Assembly (NCBI RefSeq): GCF_026344005.1 | Contig: NZ_JAPKNH010000005.1 | Span: forward strand, 62,001 to 126,000 | Direction: 5' to 3' | DNA: 64,000 bases | Source: Kaistia terrae | Lineage (GTDB): Bacteria; Pseudomonadota; Alphaproteobacteria; Rhizobiales; Kaistiaceae | Shown: piece after piece, positions 45,509-54,642 of the stretch | Numbering within the stretch: position 1 is the stretch's first letter | Layout: every line of letters begins with the position of its first letter | The notes under the pieces: generated by a model | Seen by the model: the letters and a program-made list of their open reading frames with translations, nothing else | What the model was told of the DNA's origin: nothing | Databases searched by the model: none | Translations under genes and position numbers: made by a program

Positions 45509-45717
45509 CGAGACCGGCAACGGCGCGATCTTGACGAGGCCAATGCGCTGAGCATGGCGTCGGCAGTCGCCTGCACATTCAAGCCATTCGGCCGAGACCG
45601 CATGCCCGGCTATCGCTGGCCTGCCGATATTGCGCTGCCCGATCTCTTCCCGCCGCCCGTTCGCAGCGATGGCCACGCCAAGCGCCTGCTTGATCTGCCG
45701 TTCCTGAACCGTTCTTG

Positions 45718-45754
45718 AAATCTGATACATCACGATTTGACGTATCAGATTTCA
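45718..45754. promoter_or_regulatory. Operator-like inverted repeat of the GntR regulator
   Basis: GAAATCTGATACATCA (45718-45733) and TGACGTATCAGATTTC (45739-45754) form a 16-bp inverted repeat with one mismatch around a 5-base centre; the outer 12 bp are perfect. It overlaps the predicted -35 element of the GntR-type gene, so a bound repressor would exclude RNA polymerase. Autoregulation by the GntR protein encoded 39 bases downstream is the natural reading. Confidence 0.75.
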
Positions 45755-45766
45755 GAGGTTACAAAT
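45738..45766 (+). promoter_or_regulatory. Candidate sigma-70 promoter of the GntR/uronate operon
   Basis: TTGACG (45738-45743) and TACAAA (45761-45766) are separated by 17 bases. The spacing is ideal and the boxes are near consensus. The GntR start codon follows 26 bases after the -10. Confidence 0.6.
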
Positions 45767-45792
45767 CCTGACCAGCCTCGGGAGGAGATGGA

Positions 45793-46485
45793 ATGGACGG
45801 TCACGTCGCGGATGATGGAGAGCAGCGCAGCGAGCGTGTTCTCGAACCGATCCGCATGCGCAGCCTGCGCGAGCATATCCATGACGAACTCCGCCAGGCC
45901 ATCATCTCCGGTCGTCTGAAGACGGGGACGAAGATGAACGAGCGTCAGCTCGCCGCTGATCTCGGAACCAGCACCAGCCCTTTGAAAGAAGCGTTGCGCC
46001 AGCTCGAGGCCGAAGGTCTCGTTCGAACAGAGCCTCGCCGCGGCAGCTACGTGACTTTTTCCGCCCGGCAGGCGGAGGAAATGACGCTGGCCCGGGCAGC
46101 CCTCGAAAGCATCATCGCGCGGCAGGCCGCCAAGCATGCGCCGGAGGCGGCATTCGCCCGGCTGCGGGCGGTGGTCGAGAAGATGCGCGTCGTGCTGGAA
46201 TCTGGAAACGTCGAGCAGCTCATCGCGCTGAACGAAGAGTTCCATGACGGGATTCACGAAGCATCGGGCTGCGATTATCTACGCCGGCTTCAGAACGCGC
46301 AGCGGACATATGATCACGCCGCCCGTGTCACGGTTCTATCGCGCGAAGAGGTTCGCCGGGTTTCGTTTCACGAGCATGAAGCCATCATGGAAGCCATTGT
46401 TGCGCGCAACGAGGATGAGGCCGAACGGCTGATGCGCCAGCACATCGTGGATGCGGGAAAAACGCATATCGAGCTGGTCTTTTGA
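45793..46485 (+). CDS. GntR-family (FadR/FCD) transcriptional regulator
   Basis: This 230-residue protein starts at an ATG with GGAGGAG six bases upstream. The N-terminal winged HTH is HDELRQAIISGRLKTG then LAADLGTSTSPLKEALRQLE. The C-terminal helical FCD domain carries likely metal or ligand histidines (EEFHDGIHEAS, HEHEAIMEAI). It heads the sugar-acid operon and is probably its substrate-responsive repressor, acting at 45718-45754. Confidence 0.88.
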   Translation: MDGHVADDGEQRSERVLEPIRMRSLREHIHDELRQAIISGRLKTGTKMNERQLAADLGTSTSPLKEALRQLEAEGLVRTEPRRGSYVTFSARQAEEMTLARAALESIIARQAAKHAPEAAFARLRAVVEKMRVVLESGNVEQLIALNEEFHDGIHEASGCDYLRRLQNAQRTYDHAARVTVLSREEVRRVSFHEHEAIMEAIVARNEDEAERLMRQHIVDAGKTHIELVF

Positions 46486-46507
46486 TTGGCTTACGGGGAA
46501 AAGCACA

Positions 46508-47419
46508 ATGAAATTTGAGGATTACCGCCGCGTCTTGCACGGCATATCGGGCGTGCACGTCACCGCTTATGACGATCGCGGAGAGATCGAGCCGAAGCTT
46601 ACGGGCCGTATCGTGTCCGACATCGCCGCTGCCGGCGTCCACAATATCGTGACGGGAGGCAATACCGGCGAATTCTACAGCATGACCACGGACGAGGTTA
46701 TCCGCCTGCAGGCAATCGCAGTCGCAGCCGTCGATGGTCGCACTGTGGTGACGGCCGGAGCCGGTCGCTCGGTACGCGAGGCGATCACGGTGGCAAAGGC
46801 CGGCAAAGCAGCGGGCGTCGACGGCGTGATGATCCACCATCCGCTCGATCCGTTCGCAGCACCGCACTCGCAGGTCGACTACTTCATCGCCATTGCGGAG
46901 GCGGTCGATCTTCCCCTCGTTGCCTATGTCCGCTCGGACCTTATCCCGCTGGATGAAATGGTGCGTCTTGCAAGCCATCCGGCTGTCGCGGGCGTCAAGT
47001 TTGCGTCCACCAACACCATGCTTTTCGCGGAATGCGTACGCGCCACCAAGGGTACGGACGCGACCTGGATCTGCGGTCTCGCTGAAAGCTGGGCGCTGCC
47101 GTTCTACGCGCTGGGCGGAAAGGGTTTCACCTCAGGCCTCGTCAATGTCGCGCCGGAACTCTCGTTGGCGGTGTGGCGCGCGCTTGAGGCGGGCGATTAT
47201 GCAAAGGCGCGCGACTACACGGATCTCATCGCGCCGTTCGAGAACATGCGCACCAAGCATCGCAACGGCGCAAACGTCACCGTCGTGAAGGAGGCATTGC
47301 GCCTTCGCGGCGCAGAGGTCGGGGCGGTTCGCTTGCCTGGCCTGCCGGAACTCGAGGAAGCCGATCGCCAGGCGCTCGGCGGCATTCTGGAAAGCTGGAA
47401 GGAGGCCGTACTGGCCTGA
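46508..47419 (+). CDS. DapA-family lyase/dehydratase (KdgD-like)
   Basis: This protein has 303 residues from the ATG at 46508. It is a (beta/alpha)8 DapA-family protein with GNTGEFYSMTTDE for substrate binding, a tyrosine in VAYVRSD and the Schiff-base lysine in AGVKFAST. In uronate clusters this type is often 5-dehydro-4-deoxyglucarate dehydratase, giving alpha-ketoglutarate semialdehyde. Related family members act on other 2-keto-3-deoxy acids. The context with uronate dehydrogenase favours the first. Confidence 0.83.
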   Translation: MKFEDYRRVLHGISGVHVTAYDDRGEIEPKLTGRIVSDIAAAGVHNIVTGGNTGEFYSMTTDEVIRLQAIAVAAVDGRTVVTAGAGRSVREAITVAKAGKAAGVDGVMIHHPLDPFAAPHSQVDYFIAIAEAVDLPLVAYVRSDLIPLDEMVRLASHPAVAGVKFASTNTMLFAECVRATKGTDATWICGLAESWALPFYALGGKGFTSGLVNVAPELSLAVWRALEAGDYAKARDYTDLIAPFENMRTKHRNGANVTVVKEALRLRGAEVGAVRLPGLPELEEADRQALGGILESWKEAVLA

Positions 47420-47487
47420 CGGGTTGCGTCACGCGGCTCAGGGAGGAGGCGCGTGGCGTTCATGACAACCACTGGGAGGAGCAAGTC

Positions 47488-48669
47488 ATGTTCAATAAGG
47501 TTTCACGTCGCCGCTTCATGGCCGGAGCGGGCATGGCGGCAGGCGCCGGTCTCATCATGCCTCGCGGCGCGTTTGCACAGGGAAAGCTTCCGACATCACC
47601 GGTCGCTCTCAACGTCATCGACGCTGCCGGCAATCTCGCCCTGACGCAGCCCATCTTCGACAATTTCGCGGCGAAGAACGGCAATCTCGTATCGCGCTTT
47701 ACCTTTAACAAGGCCCCGTCGCCGGAGCTTCCGGGCAAGATCCGCGCCCAGCAGCGCGCCAATCGTGTCGATATCGACATGGTCATCATCGGCCCGGACG
47801 CACTGTCTGCCGGTCTGGCTGAAGACATCTGGACCGACATCATCGCGCTGCCTGAAAACGGCCTGCCCAAATTGCAGGACATCTATCTGGACCCGGCATG
47901 GCGCATGCAGGAACAGGGGCAGGGCAAGGGCGTCGTCGTCTCCTATTATCCATCGGGCCCGTTGCTCGAATACATGCCGGAGCGCGTGCCGAACGTGCCG
48001 AAGACGGCCCAGGAACTGCTGGACTGGGCGCGCCAGAACCCGAACAAGTTCATCTACGCACGTCCCGCGAACTCCGGCCCCGGCCGTACGTTCCTGATGG
48101 GCCTGCCTTATCTGCTTGGCGACTCCGATCCCAAGGACCCGGCCAAGGGCTGGGACAAGACCTGGGCGTACCTGAAGGAACTGCACAAGCAGATCGAATA
48201 CTACCCGGCAGGCACCGGCGCGCTGATGAAGGAATTCGGCGAAGGCACGCGTGACATGACCGTCACGACCACCGGTTGGGACATTAATCCGCGCGCCCTC
48301 GGCGTCGTGCCGAAGGAAGCGGCTGTCGGCAAGCTGGATGGCTTCCACTGGGTTTGCGACGCGCACTATTTCGCGATCCCGAAGGGTGTTTCGGAAGAAA
48401 AGGTCGCCGTGCTGCTTGAATTCATCAAGTTCGCGCTTCAGCCGGAACAGCAGGCCTACTCGTATGACGCCGGCTATTTCTATCCCGGCCCGGCGGTCAA
48501 GGACGTTCCGCTGACCATGGCGCCTCAGGCGAGCCAGGACATCATTGCCGAGTTCGGCCGTCCGGAATACGCGGATTGGATCGCCAACAATCCGATCGAG
48601 CTGCCGCTTGAGCCGAAAGCCCTCGTGGTGGCGTTCCGTCGCTGGGACGAGGAAGTCGCCGCCGGTTGA
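47488..48669 (+). CDS. ABC transporter extracellular solute-binding protein with twin-arginine signal
   Basis: This 393-residue type II binding protein of the spermidine/iron/thiamine-like class has the N-terminal SRRRFMAGAGMAAGAGLIMP, a twin-arginine signal ending near AFAQG. Later motifs include PNKFIYARPANSGPGRTF and VLLEFIKFALQPEQQAYSYD. It serves the ATPase and two permeases directly downstream. The ligand is probably a hexuronate or related acid, by context only. Confidence 0.87.
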   Translation: MFNKVSRRRFMAGAGMAAGAGLIMPRGAFAQGKLPTSPVALNVIDAAGNLALTQPIFDNFAAKNGNLVSRFTFNKAPSPELPGKIRAQQRANRVDIDMVIIGPDALSAGLAEDIWTDIIALPENGLPKLQDIYLDPAWRMQEQGQGKGVVVSYYPSGPLLEYMPERVPNVPKTAQELLDWARQNPNKFIYARPANSGPGRTFLMGLPYLLGDSDPKDPAKGWDKTWAYLKELHKQIEYYPAGTGALMKEFGEGTRDMTVTTTGWDINPRALGVVPKEAAVGKLDGFHWVCDAHYFAIPKGVSEEKVAVLLEFIKFALQPEQQAYSYDAGYFYPGPAVKDVPLTMAPQASQDIIAEFGRPEYADWIANNPIELPLEPKALVVAFRRWDEEVAAG

Positions 48670-48756
48670 TCCGCGGAGTCCTTCGTTGTCGCTGCCGCGG
48701 ACCCAGTGGTCTGCGGCAGCGACTCCCTGCACCTAAGTTTCAGACGGAAGAACGGC

Positions 48757-49836
48757 ATGTCGCTCGCCTCTATATCCTTTAAAGAACTGCGTCTCGACCG
48801 CGTAAGCCGGGCTTTCGGGAGCTTCACTGCGCTGAACCAGATCGAGCTTGTGATCGGTAAAGGCGAGTTCGTCGCGCTGCTCGGCCCGTCGGGTTGCGGC
48901 AAGTCGACCGCGCTCAACTGCATCGCCGGCCTGCTCGGCACCACCGGCGGCGGCATCTACATCGACGACAAGCGCATCGACCAGCTCAAGCCGGAAGATC
49001 GCGGCTTCGGCATGGTGTTTCAGAACTACGCGCTATTCCCGCATATGACCGTGCTGCAGAATGTCGGCTTTGGCCTGAAAATGCGCGGTCTGCCGCGCGC
49101 CGAAATCGAAACCCGAGCCCAGGCGGCCCTCGCGCTCGTTCGTCTTCAGGGCCAGGCCGACAAGCTTCCGGGCCAGCTTTCCGGTGGTCAGCAGCAGCGG
49201 GTGGCCATTGCCCGCGCCATCGTCATCGAGCCGCCGCTGGTGCTCATGGATGAGCCGCTGTCCAACCTCGACGCAAAGCTGCGTCTGGAAATGCGCGCCG
49301 AGATCCGCCGCATCCACAACCAGCTTGGCGCGACCACCATCTATGTCACGCACGATCAGGACGAGGCGCTGTCGCTCGCCGACCGCATCGTGGTCTTGCG
49401 CGATGGATCCATTCGGCAGGTCGGCACGCCGCACGAGCTTTACGAAAGCCCGCTCTATCTCGACGTGGCCGAGTTCATGGGCTTCCGCAACAAGGTCGTC
49501 GGCAAAGTGGTCCGCGTGGCGAACGGCGTTGCCACGATCTCGACCGAGGGACGGGAACTCACCGGCCGTGCCATGGACGCCCTGAAGCCCGGCGACGAAG
49601 CCGTTCTCGCCGCCCGTGGCGACGACGTTGTCGAGGGGGCTTCCGGCGGAAACGCCATCCAGGCGGTCGTCGAGACGATCGAATATCGCGGCCGCGAGCA
49701 TGTCGGCACCGCCCGCACCGATACAGGCATGGAACTCGTCTTCCACGGCCCTCGCAATGTCGAACTCGGCAGCCGCATCAGCCTGGAAATTGACGCTCTA
49801 CGCGCGCTGGTGTTTGCGAAAGCGGGGGCAGCATGA
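48757..49836 (+). CDS. ABC transporter ATP-binding protein (PotA/UgpC type)
   Basis: This protein has 359 residues from the ATG at 48757. The ATPase domain has GPSGCGKST, LSGGQQQR and LMDEPLSNLDAKLR. The C-terminal ~110 residues form the TOBE regulatory domain (RNKVVGKVVRVANG onward). It pairs with the permeases that follow, with a four-base overlap at its stop. Confidence 0.9.
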   Translation: MSLASISFKELRLDRVSRAFGSFTALNQIELVIGKGEFVALLGPSGCGKSTALNCIAGLLGTTGGGIYIDDKRIDQLKPEDRGFGMVFQNYALFPHMTVLQNVGFGLKMRGLPRAEIETRAQAALALVRLQGQADKLPGQLSGGQQQRVAIARAIVIEPPLVLMDEPLSNLDAKLRLEMRAEIRRIHNQLGATTIYVTHDQDEALSLADRIVVLRDGSIRQVGTPHELYESPLYLDVAEFMGFRNKVVGKVVRVANGVATISTEGRELTGRAMDALKPGDEAVLAARGDDVVEGASGGNAIQAVVETIEYRGREHVGTARTDTGMELVFHGPRNVELGSRISLEIDALRALVFAKAGAA

Positions 49837-50756
49837 CCGTTCAGGCGATCCACACACGCCAACGCGAGGACGTGGCCCCGGACCGGCCAAGCCTGCGCCA
49901 GCGGCTTGCGAACCAGGGCATCGACGGCGTCACACTGCTGATCCTGCCGGCATTTCTGTTTGTGCTCGGTGTCTTCGTCTACCCCTTCCTTTACGGACTG
50001 GTGCTGTCGTTCAATCCGATCGAAGGCGACGCGTTCGCCAACTATCGCCAGTTCTTCTCGGATCCATATCTCTACAACACGATCGGTGCGACGCTCTGGC
50101 TCGCCGTTCCGGTGACGCTCATCAGCGGCGTGCTGGCGGTTCCGATTGCCCTGCGTGTGCGCCTGCTCCAGCGCCAGAGGCTGCTCACTACCCTTCTCGT
50201 CTTGCCCATCACGCTCGGCACGGTCCTCGTGGCGGAGGGCCTGCTGAACTATCTGGGCGCACAGGGCTGGTTCAACCGGACGCTGATCACCATCGGTCTC
50301 ATAGACAGCCCGCTCCGGCTGACGAACAACTATTGGGGCGTCTTCGTCTCGCTGATCATCACGGTGTTCCCGTTCACCTTCCTGCTGACGCTCTCCTACA
50401 TCAGCGGCATCGATCCGGCGCTTGAGCGCGCCGCGGCGACGCACGGCGCCAATAGCTGGCAGCGCTTCCGCTATGTGATGTTGCCGCTTCTGATTCCCGG
50501 CCTTGTGGTCGCTGCGTGTCTCACCTTCGTGCAGGCCTTCTCGGTGTTCCCATCCGCGGTGCTGCTCGGGGCGCCTTCCGGGCCGACACGGGTCATTTCC
50601 ATCGCCGCCGCGCAAGCGGCATTCGAGGAATACAACGCCTCCAAGGCTTCGGCGATTGCCATGATCATGGCCGCGGTTCAGCTCGTCGTGGTGGCCGGTC
50701 TCCTTGGCGTGCGCTCAATGTTCTATCGCGGCTCGACCGCCGGCGGGAAAGGCTGA
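49833..50756 (+). CDS. ABC transporter permease (PotB type)
   Basis: This 307-residue permease has six predicted helices and the EAA loop around LERAAATHGANSWQRFRYVM. It overlaps the ATPase gene by four bases and is three bases from the next permease. It is one half of the channel for the 47488 binding protein. Confidence 0.9.
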   Translation: MTVQAIHTRQREDVAPDRPSLRQRLANQGIDGVTLLILPAFLFVLGVFVYPFLYGLVLSFNPIEGDAFANYRQFFSDPYLYNTIGATLWLAVPVTLISGVLAVPIALRVRLLQRQRLLTTLLVLPITLGTVLVAEGLLNYLGAQGWFNRTLITIGLIDSPLRLTNNYWGVFVSLIITVFPFTFLLTLSYISGIDPALERAAATHGANSWQRFRYVMLPLLIPGLVVAACLTFVQAFSVFPSAVLLGAPSGPTRVISIAAAQAAFEEYNASKASAIAMIMAAVQLVVVAGLLGVRSMFYRGSTAGGKG

Positions 50757-50759
50757 CAC

Positions 50760-51605
50760 ATGGTTCGCGATACATCTCTGCTTTCCAGACTCTGGATCAT
50801 GGTCGTCTGGGCCGTCACCGGCCTTTTCGTCCTCAACGTCATCGCCGTCATCGCGGCCGTGGTGGTCTCTTCCTTCGGCACGCGCTGGCTGCGCACATGG
50901 TTGCCGGATGCCTTCACGATCCGCTGGTATGCAGCCGCCTGGGCCGAGTTCCAGCTCGATCATGTGCTGCTGGTTACCTTCCAGATCGTCTTTACGGTCG
51001 TGATCCTGTCGGGTCTTCTGGGGGTGACGGCGGCCTATGCGATGGCGCGGCGCAACTTTCCCGGCAAGAAGCTTGTCCTGCTGATCTTCCTTCTGCCGCT
51101 GCTCGTTCCGCCGATCACCTTCGGCATTCCGCTCGCCACCGTGCTCTACATGGCCGGCGTCGGCGGTACGTTCTGGGGCGTGGTGCTGGCCAATCTCGTG
51201 CCGACCGTACCCTTCGTGATCCTGGTCATGATCCCGTTCATCGAGCAGATCGACCCAAAGGTGGAGGCAGCGGCGCGCGTTTTCGGCGCCGGGACGTTCC
51301 AGCTTTTCCGTCACGTGCTGCTGCCCATGCTGCTGCCCGGCATGCTTGCCTCGATGCTGCTGGTTCTGGTTCGCACCGTCGCGATGTTCGAGCTCACCTT
51401 CCTCACCGCAGGCCCAACCAGCCAGACCCTTGTTGTCGCGCTCTACTACTCCGTCTTCGCCGCAGGCGTCCGATCGGTGCAGTCCATCGACGCGATGGCG
51501 GTGATCTACATGGTGACCTCGCTGGTCTGGCTGCTGATCGCGCTCCGCTTCGTGAACCCGACGCAGATCGTCGCTCGCGGCCGGTCAGAGGCATCGACCC
51601 ACTGA
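50760..51605 (+). CDS. ABC transporter permease (PotC type)
   Basis: This 281-residue permease has about six helices and the EAA loop EAAARVFGAGTFQLFRHVLL. It forms the second half of the importer with the preceding gene. Confidence 0.9.
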   Translation: MVRDTSLLSRLWIMVVWAVTGLFVLNVIAVIAAVVVSSFGTRWLRTWLPDAFTIRWYAAAWAEFQLDHVLLVTFQIVFTVVILSGLLGVTAAYAMARRNFPGKKLVLLIFLLPLLVPPITFGIPLATVLYMAGVGGTFWGVVLANLVPTVPFVILVMIPFIEQIDPKVEAAARVFGAGTFQLFRHVLLPMLLPGMLASMLLVLVRTVAMFELTFLTAGPTSQTLVVALYYSVFAAGVRSVQSIDAMAVIYMVTSLVWLLIALRFVNPTQIVARGRSEASTH

Positions 51606-51660
51606 TGCCGTCACAGGGGCGGCTTAGGCCGCCCCTCCCTGCAATGCCCTGGAAAAGTCC

Positions 51661-52860
51661 ATGAAGATCGAAGCCATCGAAACCATCCAGTTGCCACACC
51701 TCAACAACATCCTCTGGGTGCTGGTGCATACCGATGAAGGCATTGTCGGGCTGGGCGAAACTTTCCGCGGCGCCAACGCGGTGGCTGCCTACATCCACAG
51801 CGATATCGCGCCGCAGCTCATCGGCAAGAACCCGCTGGAGATCGACCGCATCTCCAGCCTGCTCCTGTCGCCCTATGTCGGCTTCCGCTCGTCGGGTGTC
51901 GAAATCCGCGCGGCATCGGCCATCGACGTCGCGCTGTGGGACATCTTCGGCAAGGCTGTGAACCAACCGATCCACCAGCTTCTCGGCGGCCTGTCGCGGC
52001 CGTCGATCCGCACCTACAACACCTGCGCCGGCTACACCTACAACAAGAGCGGCGCGCGGCGTTACATCGGCGATGGCGACGATGCCAAGGAAGGACCATA
52101 CGAAGACCAAATGGCCTTCCACAAGGATGCCGGCGCTCTTGCCGAAAGCCTTCTGTCCGAAGGCATCACGGCGATGAAGATCTGGCCGTTCGATCCGTTC
52201 GCCGTGGCGAATGGCGGCAATTTCATCCACACGACCGATCTCGACAAGGCGCTGGTGCCGTTCCGCCAGATCCGCGACGCCGTCGGCGACAAGATGGAAG
52301 TCATGGTCGAGCTACACTCGATGTGGGACCTGACATCGGCCTTGTCGATTGCGCGGGCGTTGCGCCAGTTCAACCCTTTCTGGGCCGAAGACCCGATCAA
52401 GATGGTCAACCCGCAGTCGCTGGCGATCTATGCCCGCCAGGCCGGCATTCCGGTCTGCGCCAGCGAGACGCTGGCGACGCGTTCTCAGTTCCTCGACGTG
52501 CTCAAGGCGGATGCCACGGATTATGTGATGCTCGACGTGTCTTGGTGCGGCGGCCTGTCGGAGGCGAAGAAGATCGCCACGATGGCGGAGACATTCCAGC
52601 GCCCGGTAGCGCCGCATGACTGCACGGGGCCCGTGGTCTTCGCGGCTTCTATCCACTTGTCGCTCAACCTGCCCAATGCGATCTATCAGGAGTCCGTCCG
52701 CGCCTATTACACCTCGTGGTATCGCGATCTGGTCACGGTGATGCCGCGCATCGAGAACGGCGAAATCTATCCCTTCGAGGGCGCCGGCCTCGGCCTGGAG
52801 TTGTCCGACTTCGTGCTCAAGCATCCCGACGTGATCCGCCACACGACTCGGGTATCGTGA
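51661..52860 (+). CDS. Enolase-superfamily sugar-acid dehydratase (mandelate racemase/muconate lactonizing family)
   Basis: This 399-residue protein has candidate metal ligands in MVELHSMWD, WAEDPI and CASETL, and a catalytic histidine in VAPHDCTGPV. The lysine in GITAMKIWPFD may be the second base. It belongs to a sugar-acid dehydratase branch distinct from the RhmD-like enzyme at 1926. In this operon an aldarate or aldonate is the likely substrate. Confidence 0.86.
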   Translation: MKIEAIETIQLPHLNNILWVLVHTDEGIVGLGETFRGANAVAAYIHSDIAPQLIGKNPLEIDRISSLLLSPYVGFRSSGVEIRAASAIDVALWDIFGKAVNQPIHQLLGGLSRPSIRTYNTCAGYTYNKSGARRYIGDGDDAKEGPYEDQMAFHKDAGALAESLLSEGITAMKIWPFDPFAVANGGNFIHTTDLDKALVPFRQIRDAVGDKMEVMVELHSMWDLTSALSIARALRQFNPFWAEDPIKMVNPQSLAIYARQAGIPVCASETLATRSQFLDVLKADATDYVMLDVSWCGGLSEAKKIATMAETFQRPVAPHDCTGPVVFAASIHLSLNLPNAIYQESVRAYYTSWYRDLVTVMPRIENGEIYPFEGAGLGLELSDFVLKHPDVIRHTTRVS

Positions 52861-52930
52861 TGGGGCCGATCCGCCACATTGCTGGTGGGCGACCTGCCCC
52901 TGACAGGCGCGCCTGTAAAGGGTCGATGAG

Positions 52931-53716
52931 ATGACGCGTCCCGTCCTTCTCACCGGCGCTTCCGGCACGCTGGGCCGAATGCTGGCCTCGCGTCTCGCGC
53001 GAAAGGGCTACGCGCTGCGCCTATCCGACATCGTGGCCTTTCCCGACCCGCTGCCGGAAGGCGCGGAATTCGTGCCGGTGGATCTGCTGGATGAAGCCGC
53101 TGTCCATGATTTGGTGCAGGGCACCCACCAGATTATCCATTTGGGCGGTATTAGCGTCGAAAAGCCCTTTCGATCCGTCATCGACGCCAACATCCTTGGC
53201 CTTACGCATCTGTTCGAGGCAGCGCGACAGGATCGCCAGCGCATCGTCTTTGCCAGCTCCAATCACGCCATCGGCTTTTACGAGCGGGGCGAAAAACTGT
53301 CGGTCCGCGACCCGATGCGACCCGACGGCTATTATGGTCTCTCGAAAGCCTATGGCGAATTGCTCGCCCGCATGATGTTCGACAAGCATGGGCTGGAAAG
53401 TGTTCATATGCGCATCGGCTCCTGCCTTCCGCAGCCGACCGAAGCGCGTCACCTGTCGACATGGCTGTCGCATGACGATTTCGAACGCCTCATCGTCGCG
53501 GCGCTGGAGACCAAAGCCACAGGCCATGCAATCGTGTGGGGCGTTTCGGCCAACCGGCAATCGTGGTGGGGCGACGATGACGCCGCGCGCATCGGCTATG
53601 TCCCGCAGGACGATGCCGAGCATTTCGCGCCGCTGCCGGACCAGGGCGATCCCGTGGCGCGGCGTTTTCAGGGTGGCAGCTTCACCGCACATGACTATAC
53701 GCGGGGCGATGCTTAG
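52931..53716 (+). CDS. udh: NAD-dependent uronate dehydrogenase
   Basis: This 261-residue extended SDR has the Rossmann loop GASGTLGRM, then IIHLGGISVEKPF and IVFASSNHAIGFY, all diagnostic for uronate dehydrogenase. Y and K of YYGLSKAYGE are the catalytic pair. It oxidises D-glucuronate or D-galacturonate to the aldarolactone, the first step of the oxidative uronate route. This is the firmest clue to the operon's substrate. Confidence 0.9.
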   Translation: MTRPVLLTGASGTLGRMLASRLARKGYALRLSDIVAFPDPLPEGAEFVPVDLLDEAAVHDLVQGTHQIIHLGGISVEKPFRSVIDANILGLTHLFEAARQDRQRIVFASSNHAIGFYERGEKLSVRDPMRPDGYYGLSKAYGELLARMMFDKHGLESVHMRIGSCLPQPTEARHLSTWLSHDDFERLIVAALETKATGHAIVWGVSANRQSWWGDDDAARIGYVPQDDAEHFAPLPDQGDPVARRFQGGSFTAHDYTRGDA

Positions 53717-53718
53717 CC

Positions 53719-54642
53719 ATGACGGTCGCGCTGAAAGCTGGCAATTACAACGCTGTGGTGGACCCCGCGCAGGGCGGGGCCATTCTGTCAGCCGAGTGGC
53801 GCTCGCCAGCCGGTGCGAATGTCGCCATTCTGGAGCCGATGACCGAAACGCTGTCTCGCTTAAAGGCCGGATGCTTCGCGATGGTCCCGTTCGCCAACCG
53901 CATCGCGGACGGTCGTTTCAGCTTCGAAGGGCGCGATTACGCGCTGCCGGTCAATCATCCCGCCGAGGCGATGGCGATCCATGGTTTCGGGCGCGACAAC
54001 CCGTGGCGCGTGACAGCGCAGGACGTTGCCACGCTGATCCTCGAACAGGATTTCGAGCGCGCGGATAACCCGTATCGCTATCACGCCCGGCAGGAGATCG
54101 GCCTTTCCGAGGAGGGGCTCAACATTTCGCTTTTCGTGCGCAATGATGGCTCGCGCGCCATGCCGTTCGGCATCGGCCTTCACCCGTGGTTCCCCAAGTC
54201 CCCGCGCACGACGCTGACCTTTGCCTCGCGCGGCGTGATGGGGCGGGATGCGCGCGGCCTGCCGTCCATGCCATCCCGCGCCGAACCCGCTTTCGATGCC
54301 GACACACCCGCACCCCTTGGCGCTTTCCCTTGGTTCGACGGCTTTATGGACGGCTGGGAACCGCATCGCGCACGGCTCGCGCGCCCGGAAGACGACATTG
54401 CCATCGAGATCACGGCCGACGGCGCGTTCCGCCATCTCCATGTCTTTGTCCCCGACGACCGCGCCGTCCTTTGCGCCGAACCGGTGAGCCACGCTCCCGA
54501 CGCGATCAACCGTCCCCAACTCGGCGGCGCGAACGCCATGCATCGGCTCGCGCCCGGCGACAGGCTGGCCGGTACAATGACCATCCGCGCCATGCCCTAT
54601 CCACCTGTACGAGGCAGAGAAGATGACCCGCAAAACCTATGA
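53719..54642 (+). CDS. Aldose 1-epimerase (mutarotase)-like protein
   Basis: This 307-residue protein has the galactose-mutarotase fold with VPFANRIADGRFSFEG, IHGFGRDNPW and FGIGLHPWFP, including the conserved histidines. It could interconvert anomers of the hexuronate entering the pathway. It lies two bases after udh and overlaps the next gene by 20 bases. Confidence 0.84.
   Translation: MTVALKAGNYNAVVDPAQGGAILSAEWRSPAGANVAILEPMTETLSRLKAGCFAMVPFANRIADGRFSFEGRDYALPVNHPAEAMAIHGFGRDNPWRVTAQDVATLILEQDFERADNPYRYHARQEIGLSEEGLNISLFVRNDGSRAMPFGIGLHPWFPKSPRTTLTFASRGVMGRDARGLPSMPSRAEPAFDADTPAPLGAFPWFDGFMDGWEPHRARLARPEDDIAIEITADGAFRHLHVFVPDDRAVLCAEPVSHAPDAINRPQLGGANAMHRLAPGDRLAGTMTIRAMPYPPVRGREDDPQNL

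Noticed and set aside
45488-45733. Minus-strand 81-codon frame before the GntR gene
   Set aside because: Its start lies inside the operator repeat, its end overlaps the permease gene, and the composition is not protein-like enough to support a gene.
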